64,000 bases of DNA from Rheinheimera sp. SA_1 (GCF_001669775.1 NZ_LXWK01000011.1:1454031-1518030); one strand, 5' to 3'; positions 1 through 9,443 are shown, counted from the stretch's first letter. A program made the numbers and translations. Notes: generated from the sequence alone by a model not told the origin.

Positions 1-67
1 ACATTGGCGGATACCGCCATCAGTGGCTGCCAGCTTTGATTCAAAACAGAGTTTTAATTGATCTATC

Positions 68-718
68 TCATGACTTAGCCAAAGTTGCGATGGCCGCTTC
101 GGCACTGGCAGGCCTTGCCAGCTGAAAATTATCCGGCTGCTGGCTATGACCATACCATTGCCCACCAAGTCGCGACAGCCAGTCGATTTGATCATGTTTT
201 AAGCGGTGATCCGGGCCTAATAAATTGTCATCAATATGCAGGCACAGCACTTTTGCCAGAATGATATCGCAACTTGGCGCGTCCGCCGGGTAAGGTGTCA
301 GGCTCACTAATTCACATTCAAAACTGACCAAACTGTCGGCCAATCTGGGTGGCTTGACCATAGTCGCCGCCACAGTGGGTATCTGCAGCGCGTCGATTTC
401 ACTGGCGCCGGCGGCAAAATTGGCGGCGCTGGCATTCATCAACGCCAGCTGCGACGGGCTGATCAGATGCACAATCAGCTGCTGCGTTGCCTGAACATTA
501 ACGCTGGTATCCTTGGCCTCGCCATCGGCTTTGCGGTTCACCGAAATCATCAGTGTTGGTGGCGCGTCGCTAACCAGCTGAAAAAAACTAAAAGGCGCCA
601 GATTGCTGCGCCCGGCCACATCTATCGTGCTGACCCAGGCGATTGGCCTTGGTACCACGGTGCCTGCCAGCAATGGATAAAGCGTCGAAGCACTTAAGGT
701 ACTGCAATCAAAAATCAT
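68..718 (-). CDS. Flavin reductase-like FMN-binding split-barrel protein
   Basis: A 216-residue protein of the flavin-reductase/flavoredoxin family, which binds FMN in a split barrel and usually passes electrons from NAD(P)H to flavin for a partner oxygenase. The family signature is visible near the N-terminus: GTVVPRPIAWVST, then a conserved N-L-A-P-F-S-F-F segment. No signal peptide, so cytoplasmic. The ATG at 718 follows a GGAGAG ribosome site. It is the last gene of a tight trio behind DUF3703 and DoxX genes, 34 bases after the DoxX stop, so it is probably co-transcribed. The substrate or partner cannot be read from the sequence. Confidence 0.88.
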   Translation of the reverse strand: MIFDCSTLSASTLYPLLAGTVVPRPIAWVSTIDVAGRSNLAPFSFFQLVSDAPPTLMISVNRKADGEAKDTSVNVQATQQLIVHLISPSQLALMNASAANFAAGASEIDALQIPTVAATMVKPPRLADSLVSFECELVSLTPYPADAPSCDIILAKVLCLHIDDNLLGPDHRLKHDQIDWLSRLGGQWYGHSQQPDNFQLARPASAEAAIATLAKS

Positions 719-752
719 CTATCTCTCCGCTTAAGGCTGGCTGGCGTGCTGT

Positions 753-1157
753 TTAATCCAGATAATTGGCTTTTTTGGTGCTGTGCTGCAAGCCAACACA
801 AAGCAAAGCTACAATCAGCAGCACGCTATATTCAGCGCCATTCCGCCCGGCGCCAACCACAAACCAGCCTTCACCGGCATGTAGCATCAGGATGCCCATC
901 GCATAAAGCGCCGCAAACAAGCCACAGAGCGGCCGCACCAGGCGCCGGAAAGCCAGCAGTGCCGACCCGAGGATCTCCACCGCGGTAATAGCAGCTGCCA
1001 CCCAAAAACCAAATGGAATGCCCTGCCCCTGCAGCCAGCTGCCAAATGGTTCAACCCCACCATTTAACAGCCGGAACCAGCCGTGGGCTGCGATCAGACC
1101 CGCCAAGGTAATACGCAGGATCAGCCATGCCAGTTTATTTCGAGATTGTTCGGTCAT
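753..1157 (-). CDS. DoxX-family membrane protein
   Basis: A 134-residue integral membrane protein with about four hydrophobic helices. The first begins at about residue 8, and the conserved glycine/glutamate helix (A-V-E-I-L-G-S-A-L-L-A) is near residues 58-68. Length and helix pattern fit the DoxX/DoxD-like family. Family members are linked to redox homeostasis, but the exact role is not known here. Its ATG overlaps the TGA of the upstream DUF3703 gene (ATGA), so the two are translationally coupled. The FMN-binding reductase follows after 34 bases, which suggests a small redox-related operon. Confidence 0.8.
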   Translation of the reverse strand: MTEQSRNKLAWLILRITLAGLIAAHGWFRLLNGGVEPFGSWLQGQGIPFGFWVAAAITAVEILGSALLAFRRLVRPLCGLFAALYAMGILMLHAGEGWFVVGAGRNGAEYSVLLIVALLCVGLQHSTKKANYLD

Positions 1158-1588
1158 GCTGAGGAGTCCTTGTTGTTATTGTTGCTTGTCGTAAATTGAT
1201 CGTCAGTTAAACCGGTGCTGGCGCTGAGCTTAGTACTATCCGCCGCTTTGCCATCAATAATCTGCTGCAGCTCCGGCGCAATCGGCAACGACAAAAACAT
1301 ACTGATCTCGCTATCGCCGGTATTGCCGGTCGGTACTTTGCCGACCGCCGACCCAATAACGCCTAACACCATTCGAATGAACTGCCCGACCACAGCGCCA
1401 AAACGACGGCGGCGCCACTCTACCAACAGCATCAGCCAATGCGTGTAGACATGCGGCTGCACTGCCAATTGCCCCAGCACATGTGCCCGCTTTAACTGCT
1501 CCATCGCTGGATGCCATTGCTGCTGCGCCATCGCTCGCTGTGCCTGCTGAATGGCCTGATCGTAGGCTTGTTGTTGGATTTGATGCAT
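1154..1588 (-). CDS. DUF3703-like small protein
   Basis: A 144-residue soluble protein rich in Gln and Ala at the N-terminus, with the pattern ...HPAMEQLKRAHVLGQLAVQPHVYTHW... that recalls DUF3703 proteins. Their function is unknown. I place the start at the ATG at 1588 because AAGGAA lies just upstream; the open frame upstream of it would run into the divergent hydrolase gene. The C-terminal tail is low-complexity (Asn/Ser-rich), probably disordered. First gene of the DUF3703-DoxX-flavin reductase operon. The DUF assignment is from memory of the motif and is moderately sure. Confidence 0.7.
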   Translation of the reverse strand: MHQIQQQAYDQAIQQAQRAMAQQQWHPAMEQLKRAHVLGQLAVQPHVYTHWLMLLVEWRRRRFGAVVGQFIRMVLGVIGSAVGKVPTGNTGDSEISMFLSLPIAPELQQIIDGKAADSTKLSASTGLTDDQFTTSNNNNKDSSA

Positions 1589-1742
1589 AAATCTCTGTTC
1601 CTTATAAGCACTCTGAGCATGCTTGATTTCGGTTATACATAAGCGTCCAAAACAGATTCTGCTGGAAATTGCACTGTAAAAAAACCTAACACCCAGCTTA
1701 CAATGGTGCAGCCCGCAAAAACAACCTTTGAGACCAAAGCTG

Positions 1743-2285
1743 ATGACCACCGCACTATTGATTATTGATGTACAGCAAGGCTTATTTGCCACTGAACCAC
1801 CACCAGCGCAGGCCCCGATGGTGATCAACAATATCAATCTGCTGAGTAGCTGGGCGCGGACGCAACAACTGCCGGTGATTTTTGTGATGCACGAAAAGCC
1901 CGACTCGGTGCTCGCTTACCAAAGTACCGGCTGGCAATTGCCCGCAGCTATCCAGCAGCAACCGGGCGACCTTATAAGTCGAAAAACCACCCCGGACGCC
2001 TTTTTACGCACTGAACTACAGCCTTTATTACAAAGCCTGGCGGTCGACCAATTGATCATCTGCGGTTACGCCAGCGAATTTTGTGTCGACACCACAGTGC
2101 GCAAAGCCGCTGCCCTCGGTTACCCCGTCATGCTGGTCGCCGACGCCCACACCACTCACGACAAAACCCACGCCAGCGCCGCCGCTATTAGCGCCCATCA
2201 CAACGCTACCTTGCCAGCGATTAGTAGCTTTGGGGTGAAGATCCAGGCGGTTGCTACGGCGGAGTTGTTAGGTCGGAATTGCTAG
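1743..2285 (+). CDS. Isochorismatase-family cysteine hydrolase
   Basis: A 180-residue alpha/beta hydrolase of the isochorismatase/nicotinamidase superfamily. The catalytic triad is visible: Asp in LLIIDVQQG near residue 9, Lys in SRKTTPDAF near 80, and Cys in YASEFCVDTTVR near 110, preceded by the usual non-proline turn. Family members hydrolyse amides or vinyl ethers; the substrate is not deducible. I chose the ATG at 1743 over an upstream TTG at 1728 because homologues begin right before the LLIIDVQ strand. It is transcribed divergently from the DUF3703 operon and converges on the hexosaminidase gene. Confidence 0.88.
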   Translation: MTTALLIIDVQQGLFATEPPPAQAPMVINNINLLSSWARTQQLPVIFVMHEKPDSVLAYQSTGWQLPAAIQQQPGDLISRKTTPDAFLRTELQPLLQSLAVDQLIICGYASEFCVDTTVRKAAALGYPVMLVADAHTTHDKTHASAAAISAHHNATLPAISSFGVKIQAVATAELLGRNC

Positions 2286-2305
2286 GATACTGCAGTGACT
2301 TCAAC

Positions 2306-4813
2306 TTAACGACACTCCAACATCTGCTTCACCGGTTGCGCCAGCGCCAGCAGCTCTTCGTCGACTTCGTTGATGATGATTTGTAGCTGTTGGTGCTGCC
2401 GATCCCAGGTTTTTAGCCGTTGTTGCTCCGCCAGCCATTGCAGCGCGATATCGCTGGTGATAGCGAGTTGAGCAGCAAGGTGTTTAATTCTGGGTTGTTG
2501 CTTTCCCTGATAGTTCTTTAGTTGCACCGCAGTTTGTTGCCAGCGCTGAAATTGCTGCTGTAAGTCATTAAGTGCGCTGCTGATTTCTTGCGACGACATC
2601 GCTTTGCTGACTACCGTTTGATTGCCACTATTGCCAAAGTCTGCCCCACAACCAATCAGCGCCAGTTGCCGCCGCAGTGCCACCAGAGTCAAGCTTTCCG
2701 CAGGCAAGGCGTCGGCGAACCGATCCAGTGGCGCGTCCAAATGATATTGGCCGCGCACGGTTTTCAGGTGATGGCGGCTGTAATACTGGCTTTGTTCGAC
2801 GGTTTCGCTCAGCACCAATAAGGCTGCTGCTTCGGCGTCATTACTGGCGAGTGTCGCCAGGGCCTGGCGCTGTTGTTGTTGATGCAATAAGCCAATCCGA
2901 CTGCCGTAGCCGTCCATCATCTGTAAACGCTGATACATCGAGCTTTCATCACGCATGTCAGCGGGCGACCAGAGCCGTTCGGCGACCGCGTATAACCGCG
3001 GCCACAACTTTAAATCCAGCACAGTCGATGGAACCAGTTCGGCCCAGAGTGCAGCTTCACCACCTAAAATCAGTTGTTGTTGGGCTGCAGTTAAGGTGGG
3101 CAATGATGTTTGCTGCTGACTATCGGTTTTCGCCGCAGGTTTTACCTGCAATGGATAACGGGTGTTTCCCAGCATCGCACTGGCTTGCCAGTTACCATCG
3201 CGGCTTCGCGGCAGCTGAATTTCGGCCGGGCCCAACCAACTGTCGATGGCAAATAACCAGTCGCTGCTACCATCGGCGTTGCTTTGTTGTTGCAACCAGC
3301 GTGGCGCCAATTCACCACGGGCGGGCACCTGCATTCGTAGTTGGGCGCTTGACGACAAGCCTGCTGGCTGCAACACAAACTGGCCTGTCACCGGCTTGTG
3401 ATTAAAACGCTGCAGCTGAAAATCCAGCACTATTGGTTTGCTGGTCGCGAGTAAAGGCGGTAACGACAGTGCCACGCCCACCGGATCATTTCGGTAGTGA
3501 AAAGAAGTCGGCATCGGCTGGTCCAAATAATAACCCGCCGACAAAATCGTCGGATGGCCAGCACGGACACTGTCGGCCACGGCGTTTTGCCCTTGCCACG
3601 ACTGCACCAGCACATCCTTGGGCAAATCTTTATGCAGCACTTCGTCCCAGCCAATCATGGTGCGATTAAGCTGTTTCAGTTGCAGCGCCAAGCGTCTGTT
3701 AAAATCGGCATGTAACTCACCGGCATCGGCTAGTTGTTGCTGCTGCATAAACTGTTGAATCGCCCGGTTTTGCAGCCACTGCTCCGGTTTGACTTCGTCG
3801 CCGCCAATATGCAAATAAGGATCAGGGAAAATTGTTGCCACTTCTTTTAATAAGGCCGCCGCAAAAGTGGTCACTGCAGGCGAGCTGACATCCAGCACTG
3901 GTGCAAACACACCAAAACGCCGCTCAGCATTGCCCGCAGAACCCGGCTCTGCCAATAACTGCGGATAAGCCCGGCCGATGGCACTGGCGTGGCCGGGTAA
4001 ATCAATTTCCGGTACTACACGGATACCAAGCTTGGCGGCGTAATTCACCACTTCGCGCATTTGTGCTTGCGTATAAAATTCGCCGTCCGCGAATTGGGTC
4101 AGTTTCGGGTAACTTAAACTTTGAAAGCGCCAGCCTTGATCATCGGTTAAATGCCAGTGCAATACATTGAGTTTGGCTGAAGCCATGCCCTGCAGCTGGC
4201 GTTTTAAATCAGCCAGTGGCACAAAACGGCGGGCGCTGTCGATGAGCAGGCCACGCCATGGAAACCTTGGTTGGTCTTTAATTGTGACGGCTGGCCACTG
4301 ACAGCGCGTTGCAGTTGTTGAGGCAGTAGTTGTTGGCAGTGCCGGGCAATCCAGCAACTGACTTAACGTCTCCAGCCCATATAAAACGCCGGTACTGGTT
4401 TTGGCCTTTAAGTAGATTTGCTGTGGCGTAACCTGTAACTGGTAACTTTCATCATCACCCGGTTTTGGGATTGTGAGCAGTTTCCCAATCTCAAGCCGCA
4501 ATGTTGGTTTTAAGTCCGCAGTCACCGATTGCAGTAATACCGGCCGACCCGCTTGGGCGGTTAAGCGTTGTTGCAGATGTTGAATTAAATATTGGCTGTC
4601 AGTTGTGGCGTTTTGTCTAGCATCCGCCAGCTTCAGTTCAAAGCTAAGACGCAGCTCTGTTTGATCACCCGCCAGCAACAAAGCGCCGGATTGACGTTCC
4701 AGCTTGAGCGGATAAGGCATTAATGGTAGATCGTCCACAGCAAACAGTGGCTGCGCAGCAAGCAAACATCCCCAAAGCAATCCCAACCTGAAAAAGCAGC
4801 GCCGCAACATCAT
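2306..4813 (-). CDS. Secreted beta-N-acetylhexosaminidase, GH20
   Basis: An 835-residue glycoside hydrolase family 20 enzyme that removes terminal N-acetylhexosamines from chito-oligosaccharides or peptidoglycan-type glycans. Signal peptide at residues 1-25 (RRCFFRLGLLWGCLLAAQPLFA). The GH20b N-terminal domain is at about 30-180, and the catalytic TIM barrel starts near 185 (PRFPWRGLLIDSARRF). The catalytic Asp-Glu pair is D339-E340 in HIGGDE. About 130 residues (roughly 445-575) with beta-rich character interrupt the barrel between GYYLDQ and LGGEAALWAE, an unusually long insertion. The ATG overlaps the stop of the symporter gene by four bases. Its signal peptide sends it to the periplasm or outside, so it probably feeds the symporter. 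Confidence 0.93.
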   Translation of the reverse strand: MMLRRCFFRLGLLWGCLLAAQPLFAVDDLPLMPYPLKLERQSGALLLAGDQTELRLSFELKLADARQNATTDSQYLIQHLQQRLTAQAGRPVLLQSVTADLKPTLRLEIGKLLTIPKPGDDESYQLQVTPQQIYLKAKTSTGVLYGLETLSQLLDCPALPTTTASTTATRCQWPAVTIKDQPRFPWRGLLIDSARRFVPLADLKRQLQGMASAKLNVLHWHLTDDQGWRFQSLSYPKLTQFADGEFYTQAQMREVVNYAAKLGIRVVPEIDLPGHASAIGRAYPQLLAEPGSAGNAERRFGVFAPVLDVSSPAVTTFAAALLKEVATIFPDPYLHIGGDEVKPEQWLQNRAIQQFMQQQQLADAGELHADFNRRLALQLKQLNRTMIGWDEVLHKDLPKDVLVQSWQGQNAVADSVRAGHPTILSAGYYLDQPMPTSFHYRNDPVGVALSLPPLLATSKPIVLDFQLQRFNHKPVTGQFVLQPAGLSSSAQLRMQVPARGELAPRWLQQQSNADGSSDWLFAIDSWLGPAEIQLPRSRDGNWQASAMLGNTRYPLQVKPAAKTDSQQQTSLPTLTAAQQQLILGGEAALWAELVPSTVLDLKLWPRLYAVAERLWSPADMRDESSMYQRLQMMDGYGSRIGLLHQQQQRQALATLASNDAEAAALLVLSETVEQSQYYSRHHLKTVRGQYHLDAPLDRFADALPAESLTLVALRRQLALIGCGADFGNSGNQTVVSKAMSSQEISSALNDLQQQFQRWQQTAVQLKNYQGKQQPRIKHLAAQLAITSDIALQWLAEQQRLKTWDRQHQQLQIIINEVDEELLALAQPVKQMLECR

Positions 4814-6348
4814 GAAAGCTCCGCTTTTAAAGCATTGTCACTGGAGGTAGTTGCAACAGCTGAAACTTCAGTCGAATGCTCCATCTGCGCTCGCTGCGCC
4901 GTCAACACCGCCAACGCCTCTGCACGGCTGAGCCGATTCTGCGGCGTCAATAACGTCACCAGCACCGCCGCCACCGTGCTAAGGGCAACCGCCGGCAACA
5001 CTGGATTGCCCCAATAAGCTAACCAATCCGGTTGCAGCAAAATAGCAGCCGACACCACAGGCGCCACGAGCAATGCTGCCAGCGCACCATAACGGTTAAA
5101 GCGCTGCCAACAACGACCCAGCAAAGCCAACACACACATGCCCGACAACAACATGGCAATCATGCTGGTGATATAACTGATGATATTGTCGGCGAGCAGC
5201 GCAAACAGCAGCGCTAACCCTACTACGCCAACCAGCCCAAAACGCGACCAGCGCACCACATGTTCGGCCTTGGGTGTGCGCCGGAACAACAACGCATAAA
5301 TATCCCGCAGTAATACCGATACCGCGGCTATAGCATCGGAACTGGCGCTCGACATGGTGGCAGAAATACCGGCCAGCAGCACTAACACGCCAAGGCCGAC
5401 CGGCAACAGTTCCAGCGCCAGATAAGGAAAAGCATAAGAAGGATTTTCTAAGGTTGGGATCAGTAACCAGGCGACAGCGCCCAGCAACGCCGGGATCAGC
5501 GAGAAACCTAAATACAACGCACCAGACCAAACAAAAGAGCGGCGCACCGTCGAGACGTTTAAACCGGAATAAATCCGCTGCCGGAATGAAGGGGTGGCGA
5601 GCACACCGACCAGAATAGCCACTGCCAAAGATATCGACGGCAGGAGTTTTGGCGTGGCAATTTGATGATCGCTGATCGACTGCTGCAGCACGTCCCAACC
5701 ACCCACTGCGTGCAGTGCAAACAATGCCATTAAGATAAAACCAGCAAATAAAATCAGCGCCTGAATGGCGTCAGTCCAAACCACGGCGGTATATCCGCCA
5801 ATCACCACATAAATGGCAAACCCAAAAGCAATCAACAACTTGGCCTGGCTTTGGTCAATACCGGTCAGCCAGGCCAGATACATGCTGCCGCCGAGAATAT
5901 GCGCGCCGAGCCAGCCAATACAGGCGACAAAAATAATCAGCGCCACCAGGTTTTTCACCAGCGCATCAGCACCAACGTAATAACTCAGCTCTTCTGACAT
6001 CGTCATAAAACGCAATTGGCGCAGCGGCGCGAACAACCAGGCCAGCAGCAAAATCCCTAAGGCGCCGCCAACACCATATAAAGTACCAGCCCAGCCGTGG
6101 TGATAGGCGTAACCAACTGCGCCCATCGAAGAACCGGTGCCAACCATGGTCGCCACAGTGGTGCCGAGCGTGAGCCAAAACGGCAGACTGCGACCACCAA
6201 GCAAAAAGTCTTCACCGGCTTGGGCCGCACCACTTTTGCCTTGCAGCACATTCGACGCTTTTTGCCGGTTAGCCGCCCACCAACCGATGGCAATCATCAG
6301 CGCTAAATACAGCAAAAATCCGACTAAAAACACCGCCTGATCGGTCAT
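4810..6348 (-). CDS. Sodium:solute symporter (SSS family)
   Basis: A 512-residue inner-membrane transporter with about 13 hydrophobic helices. The SSS signature region reads FLLGGRSLPFWLTLGTTVATMVGTGSSMGAVGYAY near residues 50-85, and IGGYTAVVWTDAIQALILF lies near 180. SSS transporters couple sodium entry to uptake of sugars, amino acids or related acids. The start at 6348 is preferred because GGGGA lies seven bases upstream; an in-frame ATG at 6360 has no such site. The gene sits between an exported hexosaminidase and D-amino-acid enzymes, so the cargo may be an amino sugar, an N-acyl-D-amino acid or a muropeptide fragment (inference). Confidence 0.9.
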   Translation of the reverse strand: MTDQAVFLVGFLLYLALMIAIGWWAANRQKASNVLQGKSGAAQAGEDFLLGGRSLPFWLTLGTTVATMVGTGSSMGAVGYAYHHGWAGTLYGVGGALGILLLAWLFAPLRQLRFMTMSEELSYYVGADALVKNLVALIIFVACIGWLGAHILGGSMYLAWLTGIDQSQAKLLIAFGFAIYVVIGGYTAVVWTDAIQALILFAGFILMALFALHAVGGWDVLQQSISDHQIATPKLLPSISLAVAILVGVLATPSFRQRIYSGLNVSTVRRSFVWSGALYLGFSLIPALLGAVAWLLIPTLENPSYAFPYLALELLPVGLGVLVLLAGISATMSSASSDAIAAVSVLLRDIYALLFRRTPKAEHVVRWSRFGLVGVVGLALLFALLADNIISYITSMIAMLLSGMCVLALLGRCWQRFNRYGALAALLVAPVVSAAILLQPDWLAYWGNPVLPAVALSTVAAVLVTLLTPQNRLSRAEALAVLTAQRAQMEHSTEVSAVATTSSDNALKAELS

Positions 6349-6367
6349 ATTGTTCCCCATGTTGGTA

Positions 6368-6526
6368 TATACCCGTCATCCTTGAAGATTCGGGGTTGTT
6401 GGCAGCCTTCACTCACTGAAGCGTCAGTCCGACCCAGTCACATAGGACAACTATGCTCCGGGTCGGACTGGCGTTCCAGATTCGTTCAGTTACCGCCTAC
6501 CCGAATCTTCAATGATTTTGGGTATA
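6368..6526. repeat. ERIC-like intergenic repeat, copy 1
   Basis: A 159-bp imperfect palindrome with ends TATACCCGTCATCC and GATTTTGGGTATA. The outer stem pairs GAAGATTCGGG with CCCGAATCTTC, and a second stem pairs CAGTCCGACCC with GGGTCGGACTG. The ends and inner blocks match the enterobacterial ERIC/IRU plan. It lies in the 230-bp spacer between RidA and the symporter, inside a single-strand operon, and would be transcribed as a long hairpin, possibly uncoupling upstream and downstream gene expression. Confidence 0.85.
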
Positions 6527-6590
6527 AACAGCTGCAGTCTGCGACATTGGCCGACTACTTTTTTTATAAAATTCAATTCAGAATCCGGAC

Positions 6591-6974
6591 CTAGGGTTGT
6601 TTATAACAAGTCACATCCACTTCCACTTTGCAGTCCACCACCAAGTCAGCCACTGCACAAATTCGTGCCGGTGGATGGGCGGCAAAAAATTCGCGGAACA
6701 CTTTATTAAAAGAGCTGAAATAGCGGGCGTCGGTGAGAATTACGGTGACATGCACCACGTGCTCCAGGCCATAACCGGCTTCCTGCATAATTTGGATGCA
6801 GTTTTCGATGGCAATGCGCGACTGCTCAACAATACCGCCCTCGACCACTTCACCATCACGCATCGGCGTTTGGCCCGACACATACAGAAAACCACCGGCT
6901 TGTACTGCGCGCGAAAACGGCAAATGTTGCCCGCCGGTCCCTACGCCACCTTCGGCGCCGAATCGTTTAATCAT
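6591..6974 (-). CDS. RidA-family enamine/imine deaminase
   Basis: A 127-residue member of the RidA/YjgF/UK114 family, which hydrolyses reactive enamine and imine intermediates made by PLP enzymes. Visible motifs are LPFSRAVQAGGFLYVSGQTP and the C-terminal PPARICAVADLVVDCKVEVDV with the conserved Arg of the active-site pocket. The start is well fixed by AGGAGG seven bases upstream of the ATG. It fits the operon: the DSD1-like deaminase upstream should release 2-aminoacrylate-type intermediates that RidA removes. Confidence 0.93.
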   Translation of the reverse strand: MIKRFGAEGGVGTGGQHLPFSRAVQAGGFLYVSGQTPMRDGEVVEGGIVEQSRIAIENCIQIMQEAGYGLEHVVHVTVILTDARYFSSFNKVFREFFAAHPPARICAVADLVVDCKVEVDVTCYKQP

Positions 6975-6999
6975 TAGATCCTCCTGTCAGAAAACTGTG

Positions 7000-8505
7000 T
7001 TAACGCTGCGGCTGATGCGCTAAAAACCGACCATGCCGATCAGGGCATGCCATCCCACCGTCAAAGGCCAAACCGCCGTTGACATACACTTGCACAATGC
7101 CTTCGGCTTGCGCAAAAGGTTGCACAAAATCGGCGTTGTCTTTTATTTTTTCGGCGTCAAACAGTACCAGATCGGCGAAGTTGCCGACTTTAATGCTACC
7201 GCGCTGCGCCAATTTAAAATTCTGCGCCGATAACCCGGTCATTTTATGGATTGCTTGGCTCAGGCTAAACAGCTGTAAGTCGCGGCTGTAGTGGCCGAGC
7301 ACCCGGGGGAAGGCTCCCCACAGCCTGGGGTGCGGATGCGGATCACAAGGCAAACCGTCCGAGCCAATCATAGTCGGCGGATAACTTAAAAATTGCTGCA
7401 CGTCAGTTTCCGACATGCCGTGATAGACAGCGCCTGCTGGCATCAGACGCGCTGCAGTTTCCAGTAACGGCAACTGCCAGCTGGCGGCAATTTGCGCCAG
7501 GGTCTGTCCTGCCATGGCCGGATATGGCTCGGACCAGGTAATAAAAATCTCAAAATCGGCAGTGACCTGTTTTAAATCCAGCGTGCTGGAACTGGCGGAA
7601 TAAGGGTAACAATCACAACAAAAATGCTGCTTTGCTGCCCGCTTCCCAATAAATTCCAGCACTTCCCCGGCTCGGCCCCAGTTCGCCATACCCGCGCATT
7701 TCAGATGTGAAATCACCACCGGTACTTTGAGGTGTAAGCCTAAATCAGCCGCTTCGGCCAAAGCCGGAATAATGGCTGCAAATTCACTGCGTAAATGGCT
7801 GGTGTAAATCGCGTCAAATTCAGCCAGCGGTGCACCGACTACTGCAAGTTCGGCTGAGGGAGCTGCAATCGCATTGTGATACGCCAGTCCCGAACTTAAA
7901 CCCAGCGCGCCCTGCTCGAGCGACTGGCGCAGCTGCTGCTGCATCTTCAGTTGCTGCTTAGGCGTCGCGGCTTTGGATAAATCGGTCATCACCGCATGAC
8001 GCAAAGTCGTATGGCCAACCAGCGCTGCGGTATTTACCCCCGGTTTGGCTTGCTGCAGCGCCTTGGCATATTCAGCAAAGCTGCGATAAGCAAATTCGGC
8101 CTGCTGACCTAATAAATTCATTGGATCCGGTGGTGGCGCATTCAGGTCGGCCGGTGCCGCGCTAATGCCACAATTGCCGGTAATCACGGTCGTCACGCCC
8201 TGGCTGAGCTTGGCTAGCATCGCCGGATTGCGGATGAGCTCCAGATCGTCGTGGGTATGTACATCAATAAAACCGGGCGCCAGCACTAAACCTTGGGCGG
8301 CAATTTCGACGCGGCCAGTGCCGGGCGTTAAGGTGCCAATGGCCGCAATCCGATCCGCCAGCAACGCCACATCGGCGACAATAGCGGCGGCGCCGGTGCC
8401 ATCAATGACGCTGGCGCCGAAGAAAATCCGGTCATAAAGCACCGGGTTCATTTCAGCATCAGTGTTCGTCAGCGTCTTTGCAACCTGTGTTGCTGCGGCC
8501 AACAA
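7000..8505 (-). CDS. N-acyl-D-amino-acid deacylase (D-aminoacylase)
   Basis: An amidohydrolase-fold enzyme that cleaves N-acyl-D-amino acids to a carboxylate and a free D-amino acid. Metal-binding features are visible: HTH at residues 83-85 in APGFIDVHTHDD, the Cys ligand C112 in TGNCGIS, a SHLK segment, and GSDGLPCDPHPHPRLWG with the catalytic Asp. The 501-residue start is a TTG at 8505 preceded by GGGGGA and lying two bases after the regulator stop; an ATG at 8451 (483 residues) is the alternative and begins closer to the family start. Cytoplasmic. The operon supplies a deaminase and RidA for its product. Confidence 0.92.
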   Translation of the reverse strand: MLAAATQVAKTLTNTDAEMNPVLYDRIFFGASVIDGTGAAAIVADVALLADRIAAIGTLTPGTGRVEIAAQGLVLAPGFIDVHTHDDLELIRNPAMLAKLSQGVTTVITGNCGISAAPADLNAPPPDPMNLLGQQAEFAYRSFAEYAKALQQAKPGVNTAALVGHTTLRHAVMTDLSKAATPKQQLKMQQQLRQSLEQGALGLSSGLAYHNAIAAPSAELAVVGAPLAEFDAIYTSHLRSEFAAIIPALAEAADLGLHLKVPVVISHLKCAGMANWGRAGEVLEFIGKRAAKQHFCCDCYPYSASSSTLDLKQVTADFEIFITWSEPYPAMAGQTLAQIAASWQLPLLETAARLMPAGAVYHGMSETDVQQFLSYPPTMIGSDGLPCDPHPHPRLWGAFPRVLGHYSRDLQLFSLSQAIHKMTGLSAQNFKLAQRGSIKVGNFADLVLFDAEKIKDNADFVQPFAQAEGIVQVYVNGGLAFDGGMACPDRHGRFLAHQPQR

Positions 8506-8507
8506 CG

Positions 8508-9359
8508 TTAATCCCCCAACGGCAGACGTTCCGGGCCGTGCCGGTGTTCATCCAGTTCGTGTTTGATCCGACGTAATTTTTCCCGCGATTTACGCTGGTT
8601 TAGCACCGCAATCTGGCTGACCAGAATGTCAATCGCCGCCAGCATCACATAACGTGACGCGCTTGGTTTATAGATAAAATCGGATTCCTGGGTCAGGATC
8701 GGCAGATGAATATCCGCCAGTTTCGATAAGCGACTGTCCGGGCAAATGGCAATCACTTTACTGCCATAATCCTTGGCAATTTGCACCGCAGCTTCCACTT
8801 CCGGACTATAACCACTGAGCGACAAACACAACACCACATCCCCTTTGTCGACGCTGGCTGCAGTCATCCGCATCAGCAGAGGGTCGGAATAAGCATTGCT
8901 TTGCACACAAAGCCGGAACAAACGGTGATGACATTCCTGCGCCATAATCGAACTGCCACCGCCGACGCCATAAATCAGCACTTTCGGTGCCTGGATCATC
9001 AAGTCGCTGGCTTTGTCGATCATCTCCTGGGTGATCAGTCCGGTATTGAGCTGCAGAATTTCATTAATCGCAGCATAAATCGCCGGAATATCTTTTTTCT
9101 CGACCGTTGAATCACTGATAAACCGCTCACCAACCGCCACTGACTGCGCCAGTTTTAGCTTCAGATCCCGCACATTGCTGCACTGCAGTGCGCGTGCTAA
9201 CCGGGTGATACTGGCGTGACTCACTTGCGCCTTGTCCGCCAGTTCACCAATACTGGCGCTGGCGGCGTAGTTAAGGTCGGTTAAAATCAACCGCGCTACT
9301 TTTTGCTCGGATGGCCGTAAATGGGCCAGACATTCATGAATTCGTGAAACTATATCCAC
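8508..9359 (-). CDS. MurR/RpiR-family transcriptional regulator
   Basis: A 283-residue repressor or activator with an N-terminal HTH_6 domain (residues 1-77, ...LADKAQVSHASITRLARALQC...) and a C-terminal SIS domain (about 110-250, with VLIYGVGGGSSIMAQECHHRL). SIS domains sense phosphosugars or related ligands, and MurR itself responds to MurNAc-6-phosphate. The start is a GTG at 9359 preceded by AAGGAA. It is embedded in the operon between deaminase and deacylase genes, so it is the likely local regulator; the ligand is unknown. Confidence 0.92.
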   Translation of the reverse strand: MDIVSRIHECLAHLRPSEQKVARLILTDLNYAASASIGELADKAQVSHASITRLARALQCSNVRDLKLKLAQSVAVGERFISDSTVEKKDIPAIYAAINEILQLNTGLITQEMIDKASDLMIQAPKVLIYGVGGGSSIMAQECHHRLFRLCVQSNAYSDPLLMRMTAASVDKGDVVLCLSLSGYSPEVEAAVQIAKDYGSKVIAICPDSRLSKLADIHLPILTQESDFIYKPSASRYVMLAAIDILVSQIAVLNQRKSREKLRRIKHELDEHRHGPERLPLGD

Positions 9360-9443
9360 CTGAGGTTTCCTTTAAGCTTTGGTTGCTGTGCTAATTTTAA
9401 AAAAACACGCAAAATCAGCAGCCTGGGTTAAACCCGAAATTTT

